Source: Elusimicrobiota bacterium
GTDB taxonomy: Bacteria > Elusimicrobiota > Elusimicrobia > UBA1565 > UBA9628
Direction of reading: 5' to 3'
NCBI GenBank assembly: GCA_016194625.1
Contig: JACQBB010000421.1
Coordinates: forward strand, 1 to 5,246
Length of the DNA: 5,246 bases
Shown piece by piece: positions 1-5,246 of the stretch; position 1 is the stretch's first letter; each line of letters begins with the position of its first letter. Under the pieces are notes generated by a model, which saw only the letters and a list, made by a program, of their open reading frames with translations, had not been told where the DNA came from and ran no database searches. A program made the position numbers and the translations under genes.

Positions 1-1
1 C

Positions 2-547
2 CCCGGCCTGGGCCTGGGCCTGCCGCTGTCGAAGGAGATCGTCGAGCAGCACGGCGGCCGCATCTGGCTGGAGAGCAAGGGCGCCGGCTCGGGCACGACG
101 GCCCGCCTCGAGCTGCCCGTGTGCGCGCCGGACGCGCCGCCGACCGTCGTCGAGAACGCCGAGATCCTGACCAAGAAGCGCGTCCTCATCGTCGAGGACA
201 ACCCCGACCTCGTCGAGGTGCTGATGCTGTTCCTGGCCAGCGTCAGCCGCAACCTGTCGATCGCGACCGCGCGCTCGGGCTTCGAGGCGCTGGAGAAGAT
301 CAAGGACGAGACGCCGAACCTCGTCATCCTCGACGTGATGATGCCCGGCATGGACGGCTTCGAGGTCATCGAGCGCCTGCGCCGCCTGCCCGAGGGAGAG
401 CGCGTGCCGGTGATGGTGCTGACCGGCTACTCGGACGCGGTCCAGCGCGCGCGCGACGTCGGCGCGCAGGAAGTCATGCTGAAGCCGTTCGAGAAGAACG
501 TCTTCGTCCGCAAGGTCCTGCAGCTCCTGCAGGACACGCCGTCCTGA
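2..547 (+). CDS. Hybrid sensor histidine kinase, C-terminal part (ATPase end + receiver), 5' truncated by window
   Basis: One open frame of 181 visible residues runs from the window edge to TGA at 545-547. Residues 2-39 are the end of a HATPase_c domain: the G2 glycine box GLGLGLPL (2-9), then [15 protein letters not shown] and the closing strand [10 protein letters not shown] roughly 20-residue linker leads to a complete receiver domain (about 60-177) with acidic pair E65/D66 (VEDN), phospho-acceptor D111 ([10 protein letters not shown]), switch T141 (VLTG) and K161 (LKPF). By family knowledge, this kinase autophosphorylates on a histidine upstream of the window and passes phosphate to its own receiver or onward. 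A GTG at 119 could be mistaken for the start of a separate receiver gene, but it is simply the Val ending the ATPase domain, with no stop before it. The sensor and dimerisation domains are outside the window, so the stimulus is unknown. The 3' end overlaps the transporter gene by four bases. Confidence 0.94.
   Translation, partial: PGLGLGLPLSKEIVEQHGGRIWLESKGAGSGTTARLELPVCAPDAPPTVVENAEILTKKRVLIVEDNPDLVEVLMLFLASVSRNLSIATARSGFEALEKIKDETPNLVILDVMMPGMDGFEVIERLRRLPEGERVPVMVLTGYSDAVQRARDVGAQEVMLKPFEKNVFVRKVLQLLQDTPS
515..535 (+). promoter_or_regulatory. Perfect 9-bp hairpin holding the chrA-like gene's Shine-Dalgarno
   Basis: The arms GTCCTGCAG (515-523) and CTGCAGGAC (527-535) are exact reverse complements around a 3-base CTC loop. 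The right arm contains AGGA (531-534), the only plausible Shine-Dalgarno for a start at 544, with a spacing of 9 bases. If folded, the hairpin would hide this site; ribosomes finishing the kinase would melt it, which is a classic layout for translational coupling. Caution: the segment encodes V-L-Q-L-L-Q-D, and repeated CTG-CAG (palindromic) codons supply six of the nine pairs, so chance codon use may explain much of it. Confidence 0.5.
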
Positions 548-1644
548 CCCCCGGCGCGGCTCCCGGCGGCCGCCTCTCGAAAGCCCGGCTGTTCGCCTAC
601 TTCTTCCGCGTCGGCGCGACCGCCTACGGCGGCGCCGCGCCCCAGCTGGCGATGATGGAGCGCGACTGGGTCCGCGAGAACGCCTGGGCGACGCGGGTCG
701 ACTTCGAGCGCGGGCTGGCGCTGTCCACCCTGTGCCCCGGCCCGGTCGGCAGCCAGCTCGCGGCCTACCTCGGGCGCCTGCACGCCGGGGCGTCCGGCGC
801 CGCCGCGGCGATGCTCGGCTTCCTGCTCCCCTCGTTCGCGCTCGTCGTCGCGATCGCCGCGCTGTACGGACGCTGGGGCGGGCGCGCGGGTCCGCGCGCG
901 TTCGCGGCCGGCTGCGCGTGCGCCGTGATCGCGGTCGTCCTGCGCTCGTCGGCGAAGCTGACCAAGACGATGCTCGGGACGGACCGCTCGTCGTGGGCGG
1001 TCGCCGCGGCCGCCGCCGCGGTCACGCTGGCCGCACCCTCGGCCTCGACTCTCGCGATCGTCGGCGCCGCCGCGCTGTGCGCGTTCGCCGACTCCCGTCC
1101 GACGGAGCGCGGCGCGGTCCCCGCGGACGCCGCCGCGCTGGTCGGCCTGACGATGATGGGAGTGAAGGCCGGCCTGCTCACCTTCGGCACGGGACTGGCC
1201 ATCCTGCCCACCATCCGCGCGCACGCCGTCGGCCACGGCTGGGTCACCGACCCGCAGTTCGTGGACGCCGTCTCGGCCGGGATGGTCACCCCGGGACCGA
1301 TCGTGATGGCCGCGGCCTTCGTCGGCTTCCTGCGCGCCGGCTTGGGCGGGGCGACGGCGGCCGTCGTGGGGCTGTTCGCGCCCATCTGGGCGACGACGAT
1401 GCTCGCCGCGCCGCTGATCGACCGCTGGTCGCACGACGCGCGCGTGCGCGGCTTCGCGCGCGGCGCGATGGCGGGCGCGATGGGCTCCATCTTCGCGGCG
1501 GCCGTCGCGATGGCGGCGGCCACGCTGACCGCCCCGGCGCGCGTCGCGCTGGCCGCGGGGGCGGGAGCGGCGCTGCTGTGGACGCCGCTGCCGGAGCCGC
1601 TCGTGATCCTCATCGCGGGCGCCGCGGGCCGGGCCGTCCTCTAG
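544..1644 (+). CDS. chrA: ChrA-type transporter (CHR family, two CHR domains), probable CTG start
   Basis: From CTG544 this is a 366-residue, strongly hydrophobic inner-membrane protein with the two tandem CHR domains of long-chain chromate transporters, close to the family's usual length of about 400. Domain 1 carries [10 protein letters not shown] (21-30) and CPGPVGSQ (64-71); domain 2 carries [10 protein letters not shown] (213-222) and TPGPIV (249-254). Hydrophobic stretches include about 84-107, 120-133, 151-182 and several more to the C-terminus. By family knowledge such proteins export chromate using ion gradients. However, the usual FGGP and FGGGY motifs read YGGA and FGTGL here, so the substrate is less certain. 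No in-frame ATG, GTG or TTG exists between 124 and 652, and starting at ATG652 would delete the first conserved motif. CTG544, overlapping the kinase TGA as CTGA and preceded by AGGA, is therefore the best start; CTG589 is an alternative. It is likely cotranscribed with the kinase. Confidence 0.88.
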   Translation: MTPGAAPGGRLSKARLFAYFFRVGATAYGGAAPQLAMMERDWVRENAWATRVDFERGLALSTLCPGPVGSQLAAYLGRLHAGASGAAAAMLGFLLPSFALVVAIAALYGRWGGRAGPRAFAAGCACAVIAVVLRSSAKLTKTMLGTDRSSWAVAAAAAAVTLAAPSASTLAIVGAAALCAFADSRPTERGAVPADAAALVGLTMMGVKAGLLTFGTGLAILPTIRAHAVGHGWVTDPQFVDAVSAGMVTPGPIVMAAAFVGFLRAGLGGATAAVVGLFAPIWATTMLAAPLIDRWSHDARVRGFARGAMAGAMGSIFAAAVAMAAATLTAPARVALAAGAGAALLWTPLPEPLVILIAGAAGRAVL

Positions 1645-2565
1645 CTACCAGCGCCCCGACAGGCCGGCCGAGACGGCGCCCATCGTCGCCTCGCGCGTCA
1701 GGTGGGTCGTGTAGAAGCCGGCGCTCGCCTCGAGCCGTCCGCCGCGCGGACGCCAGGCGGCCTCGACGCCGGTCATCGAGAGGACGCGGCCGGACAGCAT
1801 GTTGACGCGGGCGAGGCCCGCGCGCGCGCGGAAGTCGCCGAAGGCCCCTTCGGCGTCGGCCCCGAGATACTGGTTCTCGAACCCCGCGACCGCGAAAGGC
1901 GCCGCCTCGTAGTCGAGGTTCCAGTGCCGCCACGACGGGTCGGACGGATGCAGCGCCCGGCTGTAGCGGTGGCCGCCGCCGTGCAGGGCGAGGGTCGCGA
2001 CGCCCTTCCAGGTCTCGGAGACGGTGAACTGCCACGAGTTCTGCGCCAGGCGGAAGTCGCGCTCGGCGGCCGCGTGCGCGGAACGGTGGAAAGCCGTGTT
2101 CGTGTAAACGCAGGCCGCGCGCGTCACCCAGGTCCGGTCCAGGCCCGACAGGGCGGCGGCCGTGGTCGTGTCCTCGGCCACGGTCGCGACCCGCTCCGGC
2201 ATGGCCGGCCCCAGGGTCGTCCCGTACCACGTCATCAGGACCTCGCCGGAGGCGAGATGGTAGGACAGCCGCTGCGAGTCGGGCGGGGCGGTCCCCAAGC
2301 GTCCGGCGATGCTCACATGCGGCAGATGACGCGCCAGGCGCGCCGAATACTCGGTCAGGTCGCCGCGGTAGGCGTCGCCGTCCTGGACGGTCTTCACGCG
2401 GGCGGACATCTCCCAGCGCGCGCTGGGCAGGAGCACGCCCGCCTCCAGGTCGTCGGCCGCGTACCGACCGGCGCCGACGACGACGCGGTTCGACGCGCGC
2501 CAGTCCGCCGGCCGCGCGGACGCGGGGGACGCCGCCAGCAGGAGCGCCGGGACGAGGAACCTCAC
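1645..2565 (-). CDS. Unrecognised secreted protein, probable outer-membrane beta-barrel (306 aa)
   Basis: I do not recognise the family. The GTG start at 2565 overlaps the stop of the upstream barrel gene (GTGA), with a weak purine run GGGGG at 2578-2574, 8 bases upstream. The first 17 residues form a short Sec signal peptide, MRFLVPALLLAASPASA, with predicted cleavage before RPADW. The remaining 289 residues contain no long hydrophobic helix. They show many short stretches of alternating polar and nonpolar residues rich in Tyr, Trp, Gly, Ser and Thr, and the chain ends in a strand-like MGAVSAGLSGRW with a terminal Trp, consistent with a beta-barrel insertion signal. It has one mature cysteine. 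Its position in a two-gene operon with a FadL/PorV-like barrel suggests a shared envelope role, perhaps transport or surface export; this is inference. A much longer upstream extension is open in this frame but reads as shadow sequence of the neighbouring gene. The TAG stop (1647-1645) directly abuts the TAG of the chrA-like gene. Confidence 0.85.
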   Translation of the reverse strand: MRFLVPALLLAASPASARPADWRASNRVVVGAGRYAADDLEAGVLLPSARWEMSARVKTVQDGDAYRGDLTEYSARLARHLPHVSIAGRLGTAPPDSQRLSYHLASGEVLMTWYGTTLGPAMPERVATVAEDTTTAAALSGLDRTWVTRAACVYTNTAFHRSAHAAAERDFRLAQNSWQFTVSETWKGVATLALHGGGHRYSRALHPSDPSWRHWNLDYEAAPFAVAGFENQYLGADAEGAFGDFRARAGLARVNMLSGRVLSMTGVEAAWRPRGGRLEASAGFYTTHLTREATMGAVSAGLSGRW

Positions 2566-3770
2566 AGCGGCAGCCCCCAGCCGTAGGTCCGGGACATGCG
2601 TCGTCCGACCTGGAGGAGGTCCACGCCCAGACCGACGACGAAGTTGTCGTAGAGCGGGGCGTCGTCGATCGCCATGTTGAAGCTCAGGAACCACGGCGCG
2701 AAGGAGAAGCCCGCCGTGCGGTGATAGCGGACCCAGCCGCCCTCGATGCCGGTGTTCTCGAAGTAGCCGCCGCCCCAGAACTTGACCGTGAGGTCGTCGG
2801 CGTCGAACGGCACGTACTCGACGCCGAACCCGCCGTCGAGGTTCGTCGTGCGGCCCGCGGCGACGGTGTTCCCGGCCAGCCCGGGGAAGACGCCGGAGCC
2901 GGACAGGAGGGTGTCCCGCATGCCGAACACGATCCGCCCGTCGAGCAGGACGCGCAGGTCCTTGCGCGGGGCCCAGCGCACGCCGGCGAGCAGGCGGTCG
3001 GGCGTCTTCACGTCGCGGAACGCGGTGAACCGCACCGGCAGGCCTTTGTTGGCGCCCGGGTCGAAGCCGATGCGCGAGCCCATCTTGTAGACGACGCCGA
3101 TCCGCAGCGACGCGGCCGGGACGACCATCACGCCGACGTCGCCGGAGAACGCGTCGCCCAGCTGGTCGCGCGAGAAGGGCTTCGTCGTGGTCAGGACCGG
3201 GGAGAACGAGTACGCGGTCTTGGCCTTCGTGTAGTCCATCGCGAAGCCGACGCCGACCCTCCCGTCGAGGAAGGAGCGTCCGGCGGCGAGCGTGTAGGTG
3301 TCGGCGGTCGTGTGGACGTCGTTGAGGTCGTTGGTCGCGAGGAACGAGGTCACGCCGCGGCGCGAGACGCGCGTGTTCCCGCTGAACTCGTTGTCCACGT
3401 CGAACGGGGTCTGCGCGGCGAAGCCGAGCCCCCACCCGGAGGAGGTCACGTAGCGCGCCCCGTAGTACGAGTAATGGATCGGGACCTCGAGCGAGCGCGC
3501 CTTCGGGTCGTTGAGGTCGACGACGAAGTTGTCGACGCCGTTCCCGTCCGATCCGAAGTCGATGCCGGTCCCGGCCAGCCCCGAGAGCCCCGCGGGATTG
3601 GCGAACACGGCGGTGTAGCCGTCGGGGTCCACCGGGATCGTCGCCCCGCCCAGCGCCACGTCGCGCGCGGAACCGATGACCGCCGTCCCGAACATGTCGT
3701 AAGCGCCCTCGGCGGCGGCGGAGGGAGCCGCCGCCGCCGCGAACAGGAGCGCCAGGAGGACGGGTCTCAT
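2562..3770 (-). CDS. FadL/PorV-like outer-membrane beta-barrel protein (402 aa)
   Basis: A clear Sec signal peptide, MRPVLLALLFAAAAAPSAAA (1-20), precedes a mature protein starting EGAYDMFG. The N-terminal segment SARDVALGGA (34-43) followed by FANPAGL (56-62) is the hallmark of the OMPP1/FadL/TodX and PorV/PorQ barrel group, whose members carry xNPAGL after a GGA-type motif. The rest is rich in alternating amphipathic strands with Gly, Tyr, Phe and Asp turns, and the length of about 400 fits that group (12-14 strands). Family members move hydrophobic compounds across the outer membrane or act in type IX-linked protein export; the sequence does not decide which, so I give no symbol. ATG3770 is chosen because the signal peptide begins there. 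No Shine-Dalgarno is visible upstream (the bases before it read as CCTCCCCGG), which is unusual here. It is the first gene of a two-gene minus-strand operon and is divergent from the response regulator. Confidence 0.88.
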   Translation of the reverse strand: MRPVLLALLFAAAAAPSAAAEGAYDMFGTAVIGSARDVALGGATIPVDPDGYTAVFANPAGLSGLAGTGIDFGSDGNGVDNFVVDLNDPKARSLEVPIHYSYYGARYVTSSGWGLGFAAQTPFDVDNEFSGNTRVSRRGVTSFLATNDLNDVHTTADTYTLAAGRSFLDGRVGVGFAMDYTKAKTAYSFSPVLTTTKPFSRDQLGDAFSGDVGVMVVPAASLRIGVVYKMGSRIGFDPGANKGLPVRFTAFRDVKTPDRLLAGVRWAPRKDLRVLLDGRIVFGMRDTLLSGSGVFPGLAGNTVAAGRTTNLDGGFGVEYVPFDADDLTVKFWGGGYFENTGIEGGWVRYHRTAGFSFAPWFLSFNMAIDDAPLYDNFVVGLGVDLLQVGRRMSRTYGWGLPL

Positions 3771-3816
3771 CCGGGGAGGTTCTATGAAATCCGGAGCGGG
3801 TCCGCCACGACCCCTG

Positions 3817-3837
3817 GCGCCCGCGCTTCCGCGGCGC
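3817..3837. repeat. GC-rich imperfect inverted repeat abutting the -10 box
   Basis: CCGCG (3821-3825) pairs with CGCGG (3830-3834) around a CTTC loop. Three further pairs (3817-3819 with 3835-3837) extend the stem across a one-base bulge at 3820. It lies in the divergent intergenic region, ending one base before TATAAT. It could be an operator-like site, or part of a leader if the minus-strand operon is transcribed from further upstream. In such GC-rich DNA an inverted repeat of this size can also arise by chance. Confidence 0.3.
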
Positions 3838-3843
3838 TATAAT
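3838..3843 (+). promoter_or_regulatory. Exact consensus -10 box (TATAAT) for the response regulator-ddl operon
   Basis: TATAAT is a perfect sigma70-type -10 element standing alone in very GC-rich DNA, where its chance occurrence is low. It is flanked symmetrically by GCGC on both sides. Seventeen bases upstream, the -35 position reads TGGCGC (3815-3820), a poor match, so an activator or a lineage-specific -35 may be involved. The expected transcription start is near A3850, just ten bases before the chosen ATG at 3860. An ATG at 3842 overlaps the -10 box and so cannot serve as a start from this promoter. Confidence 0.65.
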
Positions 3844-3849
3844 GCGCGC

Positions 3850-3854
3850 AAGGA
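3850..3854 (+). promoter_or_regulatory. Shine-Dalgarno AAGGA deciding the response regulator start
   Basis: AAGGA sits 5 bases before ATG3860. This favours ATG3860 over the in-frame ATG3842, which lies inside the -10 box and would add six residues (MRARKT) not expected ahead of a receiver's first beta strand. With a start site near 3850 the leader would be essentially only the ribosome-binding site. Confidence 0.65.
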
Positions 3855-3859
3855 AGACC

Positions 3860-4234
3860 ATGGCCCGCATCCTGATCGTCGACGACGAGGAGTCCATCCG
3901 CGACCTCATCAAGGAGGTCCTGTCGTCGGGCGGGCACGAGTTCTTCCTCGCCGAGAGCGGGAAGCAGGCGTTCGACATCGTCCGCTCGAAAGCGATCGAC
4001 CTGGCGATCGTGGACCGGAACATGCCGGGAGTGAGCGGCATCGAGGTCGTCATGGCGATGCGCCGGGAGCCCAAGTACGCGAAGATCAAGATCCTGATGT
4101 GCACCGGCGCCAGCGTCACCAAGGAGATCGACGAGGCCTTCGCCGCCGGCGCCGACGACTACATCCTCAAGCCGCTGAACTTCGCCCAGCTCACGGGCAA
4201 GGTCGCCAAGGCGCTGGCCGCGCCGTCGAGATGA
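3860..4234 (+). CDS. Single-domain response regulator (stand-alone receiver, CheY-like)
   Basis: This 124-residue protein is a receiver domain and nothing else. It starts with the first strand ARILIVDDEES (acidic D8/D9), has phospho-acceptor D52 in IVDRNMPGVSG, switch residue T82 in LMCTGAS and the conserved K104 in YILKPLN, so all residues needed for phosphorylation are present. There is no DNA-binding or enzymatic output domain, so it must act by binding a partner or by passing phosphate on in a relay. Position 84, next to the switch Thr, is Ala, as is common in receivers. The start at 3860 is chosen over 3842 on promoter and Shine-Dalgarno grounds. Its TGA overlaps the ATG of the downstream D-Ala-D-Ala ligase (ATGA), so the two are probably cotranscribed and translationally coupled. 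Whether it works with the hybrid kinase at the start of the window is unknown. Confidence 0.93.
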   Translation: MARILIVDDEESIRDLIKEVLSSGGHEFFLAESGKQAFDIVRSKAIDLAIVDRNMPGVSGIEVVMAMRREPKYAKIKILMCTGASVTKEIDEAFAAGADDYILKPLNFAQLTGKVAKALAAPSR

Positions 4235-5246
4235 GCGTCAAGCCGGCGGTCCTCGTGCTCTGCGGCGGCCGCTCCGCCGAGCGCCTGGTCTCGATGGTCT
4301 CGGCGCAGTGCGTCGTCGCGCACCTGGACCCGCGCCGCTTCCGCGTGCGCCTGGTCCACGTCGGCGTGGACGGCTCCTGGCTGGAGATACCGGCCGGCGA
4401 CCTCCTGCGCGAGAAGGCCGCGGACCTGCACTCCTCCCCGGCGGCGGCGCGCCGCGTGCGCGCGCGAGGCGTCCGGCGCGACCCCTGGACGCTGCTGACC
4501 GGCCTGGGCGAGCGCGACTGCGTGTTCCCCGTCCTGCACGGCCCGATGGGCGAGGACGGCACGCTCCAGGGCATGATGGAGCTGGCGCGCGTCGCCTACG
4601 TCGGCTGCGGAGTGCTCGGCTCGGCCGCGGGCATGGACAAGGAAGCGACGAAGCGCGTCGCCGAGCAGGCCGGCCTGCCGCAGGTGCCGTGGGCGGTCGC
4701 TCGTTCCGCCCGCGAGGCCGCCGCCGCCGCCCGCCGCTTCGGCTATCCCGTGTTCGTCAAGCCCGCTCGGATGGGCTCGTCGGTCGGCGTGGTGAAGGTG
4801 AAGGGCCCGGCGGGGATCGCCGCGGCGATGCGCGAGGCCCTGCGCTACGACGACAAGGCGCTCGTCGAGAAGGGCGTGCCCGCGCGCGAGATCGAGACCG
4901 CGGTGCTCGGCGACCCGTGGGCCCCGGCGGGCGACCGCTTCGCGCTGAAGGCGTCCATCGTGGGCGAGATCGCGCCCAACGCCGAGTTCTACGACTACCG
5001 CGCGAAATACCTCGACCCGGACGGGGCGCGTCTGATGATCCCGGCGCCGCTGCCCGCCAAGACGACGCGGCGCGTCCAGGAGCTGGCGCTCGCCGCGTTC
5101 CGCGCGCTCGACCTGTTCGGGCTGGCCCGCGTGGACTTCTTCGTGCACAAGCGCACCGGCGCGGTGTACTTCAACGAGCCGAACACTCTGCCCGGCTTCA
5201 CGCCGATCAGCATGTACCCGCGCCTGTGGCGCGAGTCCGGCGTGCC
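4231..5246 (+). CDS. ddl: D-alanine--D-alanine ligase, 3' truncated by window
   Basis: This cytoplasmic ATP-grasp enzyme joins two D-Ala using ATP to make the dipeptide for peptidoglycan precursors. 338 complete residues are visible and probably lack only a short C-terminal tail. The N-terminal substrate domain has CGGRSAERLVS (11-21, with E17) and LHGPMGEDGTLQG (102-114). The ATP-grasp part shows MDKEATK (135-141), FVKPARMGSSVGV (175-187; K177, S184), E213, and the omega-loop segment FYDYRAKY (253-260). It then has RVDFF (300-304; D302) and NEPNTLPGFTPISMYP (315-330) with Mg ligands E316 and N318. By alignment from memory with E. coli DdlB, E17, S184 and Y260 correspond to its E15-S150-Y216 triad; the Tyr-containing YDYxAKY loop fits a D-Ala-D-Ala rather than VanA-type D-lactate ligase. 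A short extra segment near 225-236 (DPWAPAGDRF) follows the VLG motif. The ATG is embedded in the regulator's stop (ATGA) with little Shine-Dalgarno of its own, implying coupling. Confidence 0.95.
   Translation, partial: MSVKPAVLVLCGGRSAERLVSMVSAQCVVAHLDPRRFRVRLVHVGVDGSWLEIPAGDLLREKAADLHSSPAAARRVRARGVRRDPWTLLTGLGERDCVFPVLHGPMGEDGTLQGMMELARVAYVGCGVLGSAAGMDKEATKRVAEQAGLPQVPWAVARSAREAAAAARRFGYPVFVKPARMGSSVGVVKVKGPAGIAAAMREALRYDDKALVEKGVPAREIETAVLGDPWAPAGDRFALKASIVGEIAPNAEFYDYRAKYLDPDGARLMIPAPLPAKTTRRVQELALAAFRALDLFGLARVDFFVHKRTGAVYFNEPNTLPGFTPISMYPRLWRESGV

Noticed and set aside
5..22. Three tandem GGCCTG hexamers
   Set aside because: They encode the Gly-Leu repeats of the kinase G2 box; codon choice explains the repeat.
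121..543. N-terminal extension of the transporter back to GTG121
   Set aside because: This stretch is the out-of-frame shadow of the hybrid kinase (Arg/Ala/Pro-rich, no domain), while the kinase frame encodes a perfect receiver.
119..547. Stand-alone receiver gene starting at GTG119
   Set aside because: The codon is the Val closing the kinase ATPase domain; the frame is continuous upstream to the window edge with no stop.
765..1613. Antisense 282-residue frame opposite the transporter
   Set aside because: Low-complexity Ala/Arg/Pro/Thr sequence without motifs; long antisense frames are expected opposite GC3-rich genes.
1819..1830. Alternating CG run (possible Z-DNA), with a similar run at 445-455
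   Set aside because: Both lie in coding sequence and arise from Arg/Ala codons in very GC-rich DNA; no regulatory context.
3815..3830. Sigma54-like TGGC...TTCC element upstream of the receiver gene
   Set aside because: The -12 part lacks the GC dinucleotide at the required spacing from GG, while an exact TATAAT is present nearby.
1702..3842. Plus-strand frames opposite the two barrel genes
   Set aside because: Arg/Val/Gly-rich shadows with no recognisable domain; the minus strand carries signal peptides and barrel motifs in the correct frames.
3842..3859. ATG3842 as start of the response regulator
   Set aside because: It overlaps the consensus -10 box, lacks a Shine-Dalgarno and adds residues ahead of the first receiver strand; ATG3860 has AAGGA at good spacing.
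2566..4122. Long minus-strand frame that would extend the 306-residue protein to about 825 residues
   Set aside because: The added part is Arg-rich shadow of the FadL-like gene and, further up, antisense to the response regulator; a signal peptide begins exactly at GTG2565.
3784..4230. Plus-strand ATG3784 with a strong GGAGG 4 bases upstream, whose frame is open into ddl
   Set aside because: The translated 149 residues before the ddl start are an Arg/Pro-rich shadow of the receiver gene, and the TATAAT promoter lies downstream of this ATG. ddl homology begins only after ATG4231.
4231..5246. VanA-type D-Ala-D-lactate ligase (vancomycin resistance)
   Set aside because: The omega-loop reads FYDYRAKY with the Tyr typical of D-Ala-D-Ala ligases, and no vanH or vanX neighbour is visible.

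Overview
This is a coding-dense, very GC-rich window (almost all third codon positions are G or C) from a Gram-negative-type bacterium. Two genes encode signal-peptide-bearing outer-membrane beta-barrel proteins, so an outer membrane is implied. A hybrid histidine kinase, a stand-alone receiver and a D-Ala-D-Ala ligase are ordinary bacterial genes. I cannot fix the phylum from sequence alone; high-GC Elusimicrobiota, Myxococcota or similar environmental lineages are possible, and this is only a guess.

Layout: (A) 2-1644, plus strand: the 3' end of a hybrid sensor kinase (ATP-binding end plus C-terminal receiver), then a two-domain ChrA-type transporter that appears to start at a CTG inside a CTGA overlap with the kinase stop. 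(B) 3770-1645, minus strand: a FadL/PorV-like outer-membrane barrel followed, through a GTGA overlap, by an unrecognised 306-residue secreted protein that also looks like a barrel. The stop codon of this operon directly abuts the stop codon of the chrA-like gene, with no base between them. (C) 3771-3859: the only substantial non-coding stretch, a divergent promoter region with an exact TATAAT. (D) 3860-5246, plus strand: a single-domain response regulator overlapping (ATGA) a nearly complete D-Ala-D-Ala ligase that runs off the window end.

All three same-strand junctions are 4-base NTGA overlaps, each with a different start codon (CTG, GTG, ATG). Translational coupling therefore seems to be the prevailing gene-linking mode here. 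The most interesting points are the non-canonical CTG start with its Shine-Dalgarno inside a perfect 9-bp hairpin, the receiver-to-ligase coupling, the very short leader predicted for the receiver mRNA, and the two-barrel operon with an unknown second member. I found no RNA genes, CRISPR, insertion sequences or convincing rho-independent terminators.
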